Shown here piece by piece: positions 49,961-58,066 of a stretch of DNA of 64,000 bases. The notes below the pieces were generated by a model. The model saw only the letters and a program-made list of their open reading frames with translations, was not told where the DNA came from and did not search any database. Positions within the stretch are counted from its first letter, which is position 1; each line of letters opens with the position of its first letter. Both the position numbers and the translations under genes were made by a program. The stretch lies in assembly GCA_934573935.1 (NCBI GenBank), contig CAKTMO010000001.1:151598-215597 (forward strand), given 5' to 3'. This DNA comes from an uncultured Oscillospiraceae bacterium (lineage in GTDB: Bacteria; Bacillota; Clostridia; Oscillospirales; Oscillospiraceae).

Positions 49961-51310
49961 TCACTCTCCATCGCCGTAGCGGTTTTCCAGTGTGCCGAAG
50001 GCCGTGTACTCCGGCATCCAGCGCAGATCCACCTTGCCGGTCTCGCCGTGGCGGTTCTTGGCCACGATGCACTCGGCGATGTTCCGCTTTTCCGAGTCCT
50101 CATTATAATAGTCGTCACGATACAGAAACATGACGATGTCGGCGTCCTGCTCAATGGCGCCGGATTCACGCAGGTCGGACAGCATGGGCCGCTTGTTGTC
50201 GCGCTTTTCGTTGGCACGGCTCAGCTGGCTGAGGCACAGCACCGGCACCTGCAGCTCCTTGGCCATGATCTTCAGCATACGGCTGATGTCCGACACCGCC
50301 TGCTGGCGGTTCTCTCCGGCATAGCCCTTGCCGCCGGAGCTGGTCATCAATTGCAGATAGTCGATGACCACCAGCCCCAGATTGTCCAGCCGGCGGCACT
50401 TGGCGTTCATATCTGCCGCCGTCAGCAGGGGGTTGTCGTCGATGCGGATATCCATGCGGCTCAGGCTGGAGGCCGCCTCAGCGATCCGCTGCCAGTCGCT
50501 CTCCCGCAGGTTGCCGGTGGTCAGGCGGGTGTTCTCCACCAGCCCCTCGGCGGCGATCAGGCGGGTCACCAGCTGCTCGCGGGACATTTCCAGCGAGAAG
50601 ATGGCCACCGTCTTGCCGGAATTCTTCGCCGCCGACAGCGCCACGTTCAGCGCCATACTGGTCTTGCCCATACCGGGGCGGGCCGCCAGCAGCAGCAGGT
50701 CGGACTTGTTCAAGCCGTTGATCTTGCTGTCCACGGCGGAAAAGCCGGTGGAGAGCCCCGCCAGTCCCGTCTCGTTGTGGGATAGCTCCTCCAGCCGCGT
50801 CATCACGTCCTGCAGCACCTGGCTGACGGGCACCATGGTCTGGGCGCTGCGGCCCCGCCGAATGGCGTAGACCTTCTGCTCCGCCGCCTCCAGCATGTCG
50901 GCGGCGGAAGCGCCGCCCTTCTGCACCATGGCGGTGATGTTGGAGGCGGCATAGGCCACCTGACGCGCCAGCGCCTTGTCCCGCACGATCTTCACATACT
51001 CGCCCACGTTGGCGGAGGTAGGCGTCACCTCCATCAATTGCAGCAGATAAGGGCGGGTGCCCTCGTTATAATGGCCGCTTTTCTCCATCTCGTTGGCCAC
51101 GGTCACGCCGTCCACCGGCTGGGAATAGACGAACATGTGGGCAATGGTCTCAAAGATCTCCCGATTCTGCCGCAGATAGAAGTCGCCCGCCTGCAGCTGG
51201 TCCATCACATCCTTGACGCAGTCGCCGTCGATCAGCATAGAGCCCAGCACCGCCTGCTCCGCCTCCGCGGAATGGGGCATCGCCCTGGTCAGTAATTCGT
51301 CCGTTGCCAT
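49961..51310 (-). CDS. dnaB: replicative DNA helicase DnaB
   Basis: Hexameric replication-fork helicase (called DnaC in B. subtilis), 449 residues. The N-terminal primase-interacting domain begins AMPHSAEAEQAVLGSMLID. The RecA-like ATPase has Walker A ARPGMGKTS and Walker B LVVIDYLQLM, and the C-terminal SQLSRANEKRDNKRPMLSDL and ESGAIEQDADIVMFLYRDDY are typical. The start is ATG 51310; a GTG two codons upstream is too close to the AGGTG site. No intein is present. Confidence 0.97.
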   Translation of the reverse strand: MATDELLTRAMPHSAEAEQAVLGSMLIDGDCVKDVMDQLQAGDFYLRQNREIFETIAHMFVYSQPVDGVTVANEMEKSGHYNEGTRPYLLQLMEVTPTSANVGEYVKIVRDKALARQVAYAASNITAMVQKGGASAADMLEAAEQKVYAIRRGRSAQTMVPVSQVLQDVMTRLEELSHNETGLAGLSTGFSAVDSKINGLNKSDLLLLAARPGMGKTSMALNVALSAAKNSGKTVAIFSLEMSREQLVTRLIAAEGLVENTRLTTGNLRESDWQRIAEAASSLSRMDIRIDDNPLLTAADMNAKCRRLDNLGLVVIDYLQLMTSSGGKGYAGENRQQAVSDISRMLKIMAKELQVPVLCLSQLSRANEKRDNKRPMLSDLRESGAIEQDADIVMFLYRDDYYNEDSEKRNIAECIVAKNRHGETGKVDLRWMPEYTAFGTLENRYGDGE

Positions 51311-51352
51311 TGTCACACCTGCCTTTTATGGGGGTATTGCCGCATCTCAAAT

Positions 51353-51470
51353 GCCTCCCCTGTGTAAGGGGAGGTGGCATGACCGAAGGTCATGCCAGAG
51401 GGGTTGTCAGATGATTCGACAATCCCCCAGTCAGCCTTGCGGCTGACAGCCCCCTTTGCACAAGGGGGCC
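51353..51470. repeat. family A intergenic repeat, copy 2 (between rplI and dnaB)
   Basis: A 118-bp element with ends GCCTCCCCTGTGTAAGGGGAG and CCCTTTGCACAAGGGGGCC. The interior has a CATGACCGAAGGTCATG hairpin, TTGTCAGATGATTCGACAA and CCCCCAGTCAGCCTTGCGGC. Same module order as 32117-32231 and 52023-52162. Confidence 0.85.
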
Positions 51471-51497
51471 TTTCTTCTGCTGTGTCCTTGCCGGTCT

Positions 51498-51947
51498 TTA
51501 CTTCTCCTCGATCACCAGCACGTTGACGATGCCGCTGATCTCAAAGCCCAGCTTGGCCTTTACCTGGTGGCTGCCGAAGGACTTGATGGGCTCGTCGATG
51601 ACCAGCTTCTTGCTGTCCACGTCCATGCCGTACTGCTCCTTCAGCGCGTCGGCGATGGCGGCGCTGGTGACGGCGCCAAACAGCTTGCCTTCGGTACCGC
51701 CCTTGGCGGCGATCTTCACCTGGCAGCCCTGCAGCTTCTCGGCAATGGCCTCGGCAGCGGCCTTGGCCTCGGCGTCGGCCTTGGCCTTGGCCTTGTCACG
51801 CAGCTTCATGGTGTTCACCGCGTCAGGGGTGGCGGGCACCGCCACGCCGCGGGGGATCAGATAGTTGCGGGCATAGCCCTCGGCGGCCTCGATCATCTGG
51901 CCCTTCTTGCCCTTGCCCCGCACGTCCTGGGTTAAAATCACTTTCAT
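51498..51947 (-). CDS. rplI: ribosomal protein L9
   Basis: Large-subunit ribosomal protein bL9, 149 residues: the N-terminal 23S rRNA-binding domain (MKVILTQDVRGKGKKGQMIE and GYARNYLIPRGVAVPAT), a long Ala/Lys helix (about 48-75), and a C-terminal domain with KLFGAVTSAAIADALK. The start is ATG 51947 behind GGAGGAC. It sits between gdpP and dnaB, the arrangement found in Bacillus (yybT-rplI-dnaC). Confidence 0.98.
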   Translation of the reverse strand: MKVILTQDVRGKGKKGQMIEAAEGYARNYLIPRGVAVPATPDAVNTMKLRDKAKAKADAEAKAAAEAIAEKLQGCQVKIAAKGGTEGKLFGAVTSAAIADALKEQYGMDVDSKKLVIDEPIKSFGSHQVKAKLGFEISGIVNVLVIEEK

Positions 51948-52022
51948 GTTGTATGTCCTCCTATGTCAGATTGGTTGGTTTATGTCGTAGAATGGTCTTT
52001 CGGTATACGACCGCACCCCAAA

Positions 52023-52162
52023 GCCTCCCTCTGTGAGGCACCCCAGTGCGCACACTGGGGCGTACACAGCTGAGGTGGCGCGAAGCGCCGGAGGGAGAGA
52101 ACAAAACGCTTAAATTCTCTCCCCCAGTCACCTCCGGTGACAGCCCCCTCTCAGAGGGGGCC
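52023..52162. repeat. family A intergenic repeat, copy 3 (between gdpP and rplI)
   Basis: A 140-bp element with ends GCCTCCCTCTGTGAGG and CCCTCTCAGAGGGGGCC. The right half (GGAGGGAGAGAA, CTCTCCCCCAGTCACC, GGTGACAGCCCCCTC) nearly equals copy 1. The left half carries an extra CCCCAGTGCGCACACTGGGG hairpin that the other copies lack. Confidence 0.85.
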
Positions 52163-52175
52163 TTGAGAATTCTCG

Positions 52176-54161
52176 TCAATCCTCGAAATACTTATCAATG
52201 GCCGCCAGCAGCTTCTCCTTGGCTTCGGCCACGGTGATGCCCTTGGCCTGGCCGCCTGCGGTGGTGGAGTTGCCGCCGCCGCCCAGGGCCTCCAGGATCA
52301 CCTGCACGTTCACCTCGCCCAGCGAGCGGGCGGACATGTACACGCCGTCGTCCTTGCGGTACATGACGAAGGAGGCGCGGATGCCGCGGATGGTCAGCAG
52401 CTCATCCGCCGCCTTGGCGGCAGTGACGCGGTCATAGGCCTCGTCGGCAGCCACGATGGCGATGTCGCCGTGGTAGATCTCCGCCTGCCGCATAATGGCG
52501 TAGCGGGTCACCATGGCGTCCAGATCGCTCTGGAACATGCGCTGCACGTCCTGGGTGTCGGCGCCGCAGCGGCGCAGATAGGCCGCCGCCTCAAAGGTAC
52601 GGCCGCCGGTGCGGTTGGTAAAGTTCTTGGTGTCCAGCACGATACCCGCCAGCAGGGCCTCCGCCTCGCTCTTCAGCATGTCAGAGGGCTCGATCAGATA
52701 CTGCATCAGCTCGGTGACCAGCTCACTGGCGGAGCTGGCGTAGGGCTCGTGATAGTTCAGGGTCATCTTGTCGATATAGCTGCTGCCGCGGCGGTGGTGG
52801 TCGATGACCGCCACGCGGGTGCAGCTCTCCAGCAGGGGCTCGGACTCCACGCTGTCGGGGCGGTTGGTGTCCACCACCACCAGCAGGGTGTCCGGCTGGG
52901 CGTGGAGAAAGGCCGTGTCGCCGTTGACGATCACACCGGCGTACTCCGCCTGCTGCTGCAGCGCCCGCAGCACGGGATGGGCGGCGTTGTTCTCGGTGTC
53001 GATGACGATCTGGGCCTTCTTGCCCAGCTTGCGGCTGATGCAGCAGATGCCCGCCGCCGCGCCCAGGGAGTCCATGTCGGCGTACTTGTGGCCCATGACG
53101 TAGACGTTGCGGGCGTCCTGGATCAGCTCCCGCAGGGCGTTGGCCATCACGCGGGATTTCACCTTGGTGCGCTTCTCCGTGGTCTTGGAGCGGCCGCCGT
53201 AAAACTCGAAATTGTTCCGGTCCTTCACTACCGCCTGGTCGCCGCCGCGGCTTAGGGCCATTTCCAGCGCCAGATCGGCGTTTTTGAACAGGCTCTCAAA
53301 GCTGTCGCCGTCCCGTCCCACGCCGACGGACAGCGTGGCGTTGACGCCGCCGCTCTCCACCGTGCGGACGGTGTCCAGCACGTCGAACTTCTTCTCGGCA
53401 TACACGGCGAAATCCTTTTCCTCCATGACGAACAGATACCGGTCGCGGTCATAGCCCAGCAGCAGCCCGCCGCTGTCGGCGCACCAGTCGTTGAGCTTCT
53501 CCTCGATCTCCGCCACCAGGGCCGAGCGCTTGCTCTCGGGGCAGGCCTTCATCAGATCCTCGTAGTTATCGACCATCAGGATCGCCACGGCTGGGCGGGT
53601 CATCTCCAGCGTCTGGCGCATCTGCTCGGACTCCGTGATGTCCAGCCAGTAGGTGGTGGCCAGCATATTGTGGTCGCCCTTCAGCTCGTCCGTATGGCTC
53701 AGCGCGCCGAACACCCGATAGGTGCGGTGGTTCCACACCACCTGCTCCGGCGCCTCCCGCTTGCCCTCCCGCAGCCAGTGGGCGTCAAAGCCCGGCACCG
53801 CGTTGCTGACCGACACCTCAAACAGCTTATCCTTCAGGTCGGTCAGGGCGATAAAACGGTCGTTGCCCCACAGGATCTCGCCGCTCTCCGGATCGAACAC
53901 CAGCATGGGCAGCGGGGTATACAGCATGTTGCTGGAGCGGGCGGTGTCCAGCCCGCCGCTGACGCGGTCCAGATACTGCCGCACGCTGTGCTGGGCCATG
54001 CGGTTGCGCCGCACGCCCACATACAGCACCAGCACGGACACCAGCGCCTCGCCCACCGCCAACAGCGGCGAAAAGGGTATGGTGGCCACCACAAAGGCCA
54101 GCAGGCACACGCCGTACAGCATGATGTTGGTGCGGAAGCCGCGGATGAGCTTTTTACTCAA
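52176..54161 (-). CDS. gdpP: cyclic-di-AMP phosphodiesterase GdpP
   Basis: Membrane phosphodiesterase that hydrolyses c-di-AMP, 661 residues. Two N-terminal helices (about 10-50), a PAS-like domain (about 75-155), a degenerate GGDEF domain (about 165-295, LSVGVGRDGDSFESLFKNAD), and a DHH-DHHA1 catalytic half with VMGHKYADMDSLGAAAGICC, VDTNRP and VIDHHRRG, ending in GGGGNSTTAGGQAKG. The start is placed at TTG 54161, because GAGGTG lies correctly before it; an upstream GTG (54170) overlaps that site. First gene of the long operon towards dnaB. Confidence 0.95.
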   Translation of the reverse strand: MSKKLIRGFRTNIMLYGVCLLAFVVATIPFSPLLAVGEALVSVLVLYVGVRRNRMAQHSVRQYLDRVSGGLDTARSSNMLYTPLPMLVFDPESGEILWGNDRFIALTDLKDKLFEVSVSNAVPGFDAHWLREGKREAPEQVVWNHRTYRVFGALSHTDELKGDHNMLATTYWLDITESEQMRQTLEMTRPAVAILMVDNYEDLMKACPESKRSALVAEIEEKLNDWCADSGGLLLGYDRDRYLFVMEEKDFAVYAEKKFDVLDTVRTVESGGVNATLSVGVGRDGDSFESLFKNADLALEMALSRGGDQAVVKDRNNFEFYGGRSKTTEKRTKVKSRVMANALRELIQDARNVYVMGHKYADMDSLGAAAGICCISRKLGKKAQIVIDTENNAAHPVLRALQQQAEYAGVIVNGDTAFLHAQPDTLLVVVDTNRPDSVESEPLLESCTRVAVIDHHRRGSSYIDKMTLNYHEPYASSASELVTELMQYLIEPSDMLKSEAEALLAGIVLDTKNFTNRTGGRTFEAAAYLRRCGADTQDVQRMFQSDLDAMVTRYAIMRQAEIYHGDIAIVAADEAYDRVTAAKAADELLTIRGIRASFVMYRKDDGVYMSARSLGEVNVQVILEALGGGGNSTTAGGQAKGITVAEAKEKLLAAIDKYFED

Positions 54162-54305
54162 GGGTGACACCTCGTTTCAGATGGGAATACCACTCCAATT
54201 TACAATCATTGTTTATTATAGCACAGCTTTCCGCGCATCACAACAGGAAAAAGCAATTTTTCACCCCGCGGCGAACCGCGGCGAAAGGCGGCGAAAAGTT
54301 GGGGG

Positions 54306-54334
54306 TGTACAAACCGGAAGGAATGTGCTATAAT
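54306..54334 (+). promoter_or_regulatory. promoter of the RNase J transcript
   Basis: TGTACA (54306-54311) and TATAAT (54329-54334), spacer 17 nt. Predicted start near 54341. Confidence 0.7.
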
Positions 54335-54340
54335 TTGTAT

Positions 54341-54637
54341 ACAACGTAGAATTTTCTGCGCTTTTTTTGGTTGTTTCGCAGGGCGCTGCCGCCCTGCGGT
54401 GATATAAAGGCCGCTGCGGCGGTCTTATATAGCACAATTCAACACACGGTCTTTCGGGGCGAACGCCTTGATGCTCTCCCGGCGATGCAGGGCCGGCGGG
54501 ACATCGGGCCGCCTTTGTTTTGCTGCGCGCATTTCACGGGCGCTTTTTCAGGGGCTTATTACGCCCTTTTATGTACCTTTTTCGCCCCCATTAAGCCGTG
54601 TTATGTACCGATTTTTACCGTGAAAAAAGGAGTAATT
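54341..54637 (+). promoter_or_regulatory. structured 297-nt 5' leader of RNase J
   Basis: The leader contains at least two strong hairpins: CGCAGGGC/GCCCTGCG (54377-54398) and a near-perfect ATATAAAGGCCG/CGGCGGTCTTATAT (54402-54430). A third GC-rich region lies near 54480-54515, and the segment TTATGTACC occurs twice (54568-54576 and 54601-54609). No terminator and no known riboswitch was recognised. RNase E/J enzymes often autoregulate through their leaders, which would be a reasonable function. Confidence 0.55.
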
Positions 54638-56296
54638 ATGGCTGAAAAATTCAAGATCATCCCTCTTGGCGGTCTCAACGAGATCGGCAAAAACATGACC
54701 GCCTATGAATACGGCGGCGAGATCATCGTGGTGGACTGCGGCATGGCGTTCCCCGGCGATGATATGTACGGCATCGACTGCGTCATCCCCGACGTGAGCT
54801 ATCTGGTGAAGAACCACAACCGCCTTCGGGGTCTGTTCATCACCCACGGACACGAGGATCACATCGGCGCCATCCCCTATGTGCTCAAGCAGATCAACAT
54901 GCCCATCTACTGCACCCGTCTGACGGCGGGGCTGATCAAGCTGAAGCTGCAGGAGCACGGACTGCTGCAGTCCACCAAGCTCATCACCGTGGAGGCGGGA
55001 CAGACCATTCGGGCGGGCAAGTTCCAGGTGGAATTCATCCACGTGAACCACTCCATCGCCGACTCGGTGGCCTTTGCCATCCACACCCGCATGGGCACGG
55101 TGGTGCACACCGGTGACTTCAAGATCGACTCCACGCCCATTGACGGCGAGGTCATCGACCTGGCCCGCTTCGGCCAGCTGGGCCGCGAGGGCGTGCTGGC
55201 GCTGCTGGCGGACTCCACCAATGTGGAGCGCCCGGGCTATACCATGAGCGAAAAGGCGGTTGGCAAGACGTTTGTGCGGCAGTTCACCGGCTGCGACAAG
55301 CGGATCATCGTCACCACCTTTGCCAGCAACGTACACCGCATCCAGCAGGTGCTGGACGCCGCCGCCGCCTGCGGGCGGAAGGTGGCCGTTACGGGACGGA
55401 GCATGGAGAACATCATGAAGGTGTCCACGGAGCTGGGCTATATGAAGGTGCCCAAAAACACGCTGATGGACATCCACAAGATCAAGGGCCTGCCCCTGAA
55501 CCAGCAGGTGATCGTCACCACCGGCAGCCAGGGCGAGGAGATGAGCGCCCTGTACCGCATGGCCTTTTCCACCCACAAGCAGGTGGACATCGGCCCCGGC
55601 GACAAGGTCATCATCTCCGCCAGCGCCATTCCGGGCAACGAGGTGACGGTGGGACGGGTCATCAACGAGCTGTTCCGCAAGGGGGCGGACGTGGTATATG
55701 ACAAGGCGGACATGCTGCATGTGTCCGGCCACGCCTGCCAGGAGGAGCTGAAGATCATCCACGCACTGACGAAGCCCCGTTTCTTTATCCCCCTGCACGG
55801 CGAGCAGCGGATGCTGCAGATCCACAAGCGGGTGGCGGAGAGCATGGGAATGCACCCCAACAACATCTGCGTGGCCGACAACGGCAGCGTGATCGAGCTG
55901 ACCACCAAGCACATGAAGTGCGAGACCTCCGTGCCCGCCGGCGAGGTATTTGTGGACGGCGGCGGTGTGGGCGAAGTGGGCGCCGTGGTGCTGAACGACC
56001 GGAAGATCCTGGCGGAAGACGGCATGGTGGTGGTGGTACTGCCCATGTCCAGCCACGACCACCAGCTGCTGTGCGAGCCGGAGATCGTGACCCGCGGCTT
56101 TGTGTATGTGAAGGAATCCGAGGAGCTGCTGCAGGAGATGCGGAAGGTGGCCACCAAGGCTGTGGACGGCATGGCTGCGCGGCGGCGCAAGGACGACGGC
56201 GAGGTATGCCGCACGGTGAAGTCCGCCGTCAGCAGCTATCTGTATAAGCACACCAAGAGAAGTCCCATGATCATTCCCATGGTGACGAAGCTGTAA
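54638..56296 (+). CDS. rnj: ribonuclease J
   Basis: Metallo-beta-lactamase/beta-CASP ribonuclease with 5' exonuclease and endonuclease activity in RNA decay, 552 residues. Residues 1-20 contain IIPLGGLNEIGKNM, the zinc motif HGHEDH is at 70-75, HTGDFKID is near 165, the beta-CASP region includes TTGSQGEEMSALYRMAFSTH, and HVSGHA is near 370. The C-terminal RNase J domain ends SPMIIPMVTKL. The start is ATG 54638 behind AAAAAAGGAG; the frame is open upstream but that part is the untranslated leader. A composite repeat follows the stop codon directly. Confidence 0.96.
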   Translation: MAEKFKIIPLGGLNEIGKNMTAYEYGGEIIVVDCGMAFPGDDMYGIDCVIPDVSYLVKNHNRLRGLFITHGHEDHIGAIPYVLKQINMPIYCTRLTAGLIKLKLQEHGLLQSTKLITVEAGQTIRAGKFQVEFIHVNHSIADSVAFAIHTRMGTVVHTGDFKIDSTPIDGEVIDLARFGQLGREGVLALLADSTNVERPGYTMSEKAVGKTFVRQFTGCDKRIIVTTFASNVHRIQQVLDAAAACGRKVAVTGRSMENIMKVSTELGYMKVPKNTLMDIHKIKGLPLNQQVIVTTGSQGEEMSALYRMAFSTHKQVDIGPGDKVIISASAIPGNEVTVGRVINELFRKGADVVYDKADMLHVSGHACQEELKIIHALTKPRFFIPLHGEQRMLQIHKRVAESMGMHPNNICVADNGSVIELTTKHMKCETSVPAGEVFVDGGGVGEVGAVVLNDRKILAEDGMVVVVLPMSSHDHQLLCEPEIVTRGFVYVKESEELLQEMRKVATKAVDGMAARRRKDDGEVCRTVKSAVSSYLYKHTKRSPMIIPMVTKL

Positions 56297-56299
56297 TTT

Positions 56300-56712
56300 T
56301 TGAAGCTGAGTGTTCCGTGCCTGCGGGCACGGGACACTTTTGGCCTCGGCTCCAAAAGTGTCCAAAAGAGCCGCTTAAACCTGCGGTTTAAGAATCCGCC
56401 CACGCCGTTCATTTTGCTGGATTGTGACCTTATACCACGCGTTTGCGGGAAATGGTTGTTTTCGTTGTGTGTGACGCATCGACTTTCTTCTTGCGCCGCT
56501 GCCGCTCACGTTCTCAACGGCAGAACACAAAGCGTTGTACGGCGGCGCGATGTGGGCATCGCGCCCTACGAAGTTCTATCGGCATTCGGTTGTAGGGCGG
56601 GGTGATCCTGTTGCGGTGCCCAAAATTTCGCAGCGGCATTTAAGCCGCCGAAATTTTGGGCACCGCAACAGTTCAAAAGTAGGTCGCGCTCGGAAGCGCG
56701 AAAAATTCCGCC
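56300..56712. repeat. composite intergenic repeat, family C copy 2 (inverted relative to copy 1)
   Basis: Read in reverse complement, this region follows 28484-29055 module by module: GCGCGACCTACTTTTG, CACCCCGCCCTAC, CCGATAGAACTTCGTAGGGC, GCGATGCCCACATCGCGCCG, CCGTACAACGCTTTG, AGCGGCAGCGGCGCAAGAAG, GGCGGATTCTTAAACCGCAG, then CACTTTTGG/CCAAAAGTG and CGTGCC/GGCACG hairpins. It lacks the 37-bp module present in copy 1 and instead has a long AAATTTCGGCGG-type inverted repeat (about 56619-56669). No gene is visible in the 56297-56798 gap. Confidence 0.8.
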
Positions 56713-56798
56713 GCAACCGGAGGTTGCGCGGTGGTTGGTGGCGGCAACGGGAGTTTTCCGGTAGAATAGGGCCATTAAACGCAAAGGAGCGAAACACA

Positions 56799-56885
56799 AT
56801 GATGACGATCTATCTGGGCCTGACGGCTCTGGGCGCGGCGGCGATGACGCTGCAGGTGACGGGGGTGTGGGCGTTATGCAGATGA
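56799..56885 (+). CDS. 28-residue membrane peptide coupled to an XRE regulator
   Basis: Tiny ORF, MMTIYLGLTALGAAAM followed by TLQVTGVWALCR, consisting of a single hydrophobic segment. It has a good ribosome site, AAAGGAGCG, 9 nt before ATG 56799, and its TGA overlaps the ATG of the next gene (ATGA), the classic coupling signal. No such site precedes the next gene itself, so translation of this ORF probably drives the regulator. It may be a real membrane peptide or simply a coupling leader. Confidence 0.55.
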   Translation: MMTIYLGLTALGAAAMTLQVTGVWALCR

Positions 56886-57241
56886 GTATCACCGCGACGC
56901 TGGTGATGAGCCTGCTGACTTTAGCCGTGGCGGCAACCATCGTGTATCTGGTGTATCTGCTGATCCGTGCGCTGCGGAAGTATCTGCGCAGCGGCGAGGT
57001 GCGGCAGGAAAATCGGGCGGCGGTGGAATCGCTGGCCAAGGCGCTGAAGGGGCACCGCGAGCGGTGCCGCATGACCCAGGAATTCGTGGCGGAGGCTGTG
57101 GGCGTCAGCCGTCAGGCCGTCAGCAAATGGGAGACCGGCGCGGCGGACCCCAGCACCGCCAATCTGCTGGCGCTGGCCAAGCTGTACGGCGTGTCGCCGG
57201 AGGAGCTGCTGCGGGGCACCGCCCGCGGTGACAACAACTGA
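56882..57241 (+). CDS. membrane-anchored XRE-family helix-turn-helix protein
   Basis: Protein of 119 residues: one membrane helix (about 7-30), a basic juxtamembrane stretch (RALRKYLRSG), and a C-terminal HTH_3 domain (about 52-112; RCRMTQEFVAEAVGVSRQAV, SKWETGAADPSTANLLALAK). It would bind DNA while tethered to the membrane. The start ATG 56882 is chosen because it overlaps the stop of the 28-residue ORF; in-frame GTG 56867 and ATG 56876 are alternatives. The target is unknown. A terminator follows. Confidence 0.85.
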   Translation: MSITATLVMSLLTLAVAATIVYLVYLLIRALRKYLRSGEVRQENRAAVESLAKALKGHRERCRMTQEFVAEAVGVSRQAVSKWETGAADPSTANLLALAKLYGVSPEELLRGTARGDNN

Positions 57242-57248
57242 ACATGGA

Positions 57249-57295
57249 ACGACCCCCGACGGCTCCGGAAAAGAGCTGTCGGGGGTCGTTTTTTA
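57249..57295 (+). terminator. terminator of the XRE gene
   Basis: Stem ACGACCCCCGAC with GTCGGGGGTCGT, extended by GGCT/AGCT, followed by TTTTTTATT. Confidence 0.87.
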
Positions 57296-57302
57296 TTCCG
57301 CA

Positions 57303-58040
57303 TTATTCCGCATATGCCGCAATGAAGAACAGAGGGGCGTCCGCCAGATCCAGATCGCCCAGCACGCGGCGGCCCGCGTCCCTGTCATACCGGCAGCGGG
57401 CGAAGCCGCAGCGGGGCAGCAGCTCCATATCCCACTGGGGGCGGGTCTGGCGGCTGATGGGCATGGCCAGGGTGATGGCAGCGTTTTCCTGTTCCAGCTC
57501 CGGCGTGATGCCGCAGTGGCCGTACACCTCAGTGGCGGGGACGTAGGAGTCCTGCTGGCGGTGGTGGCGGACGTTGTCGCCGTAATTGGCGTCAAAATTC
57601 AGCAGCACGCCGTTGGGGCGCAGCAGACGCCGCCACTCGCGATAGGCCTGGGGGGTATCCGGCAGCGTCCAGGTGAGGTTGCGGGTGACGATCACGTCAA
57701 AAGAGGCGTCGGGGAAGGTGGTATGCATGGCGTCCATGACGGCGAACCGCGCCGAAACGCCCATGGCGGCGGCAGTGGTCTCCGCCTCGGCGATCATGGC
57801 GGGGGTCAGGTCGATGCCGGTAAGGCGGTGGCCCGCGGCGGAGAGGAGGATGGCGAAATAGCCGGTGCCGGTACCCACGTCGAGGATGTCCAGGGAACCG
57901 TCCTTGGGAAGATAGGGGCACAGCTCCGCCAGCCAGCGCTGTCCCAGGGCGCTGTTATGAAGCTCGTTGCGGCGGACGGTGCTGAAATCGCGGGCCCGCT
58001 TCGTCCAGTAGGCCTGTACACGTTGTTCCATTGGCTGCAT
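57303..58040 (-). CDS. class I SAM-dependent methyltransferase (last gene of ABC operon)
   Basis: Methyltransferase of 245 residues with the Methyltransf_11/25 fold. Motif I is DVGTGTGYFA (about 54-63), the acidic residue after strand 2 is in GIDLTPAMIAEAE, and motif IV region VTRNLTWTLPDTPQAYREWR is followed by LLRPNGVLLNFDANYGDN. These last segments are shared almost word for word with 62958..63716 at the other end of the operon. The start is ATG 58040 behind AAAGAGGTG, 26 nt after the ATPase gene. The acceptor is unknown. The region VTRNLTW...NFDANY appears specific to this pair. Confidence 0.88.
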   Translation of the reverse strand: MQPMEQRVQAYWTKRARDFSTVRRNELHNSALGQRWLAELCPYLPKDGSLDILDVGTGTGYFAILLSAAGHRLTGIDLTPAMIAEAETTAAAMGVSARFAVMDAMHTTFPDASFDVIVTRNLTWTLPDTPQAYREWRRLLRPNGVLLNFDANYGDNVRHHRQQDSYVPATEVYGHCGITPELEQENAAITLAMPISRQTRPQWDMELLPRCGFARCRYDRDAGRRVLGDLDLADAPLFFIAAYAE

Positions 58041-58066
58041 AGAAAACACCTCTTTGTTTGCGCTGC

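Noticed and set aside
56371..56798. ORFs in the RNase J-XRE gap
   Set aside because: Same repeat family as the 28 kb region; translations match only through the shared repeat.
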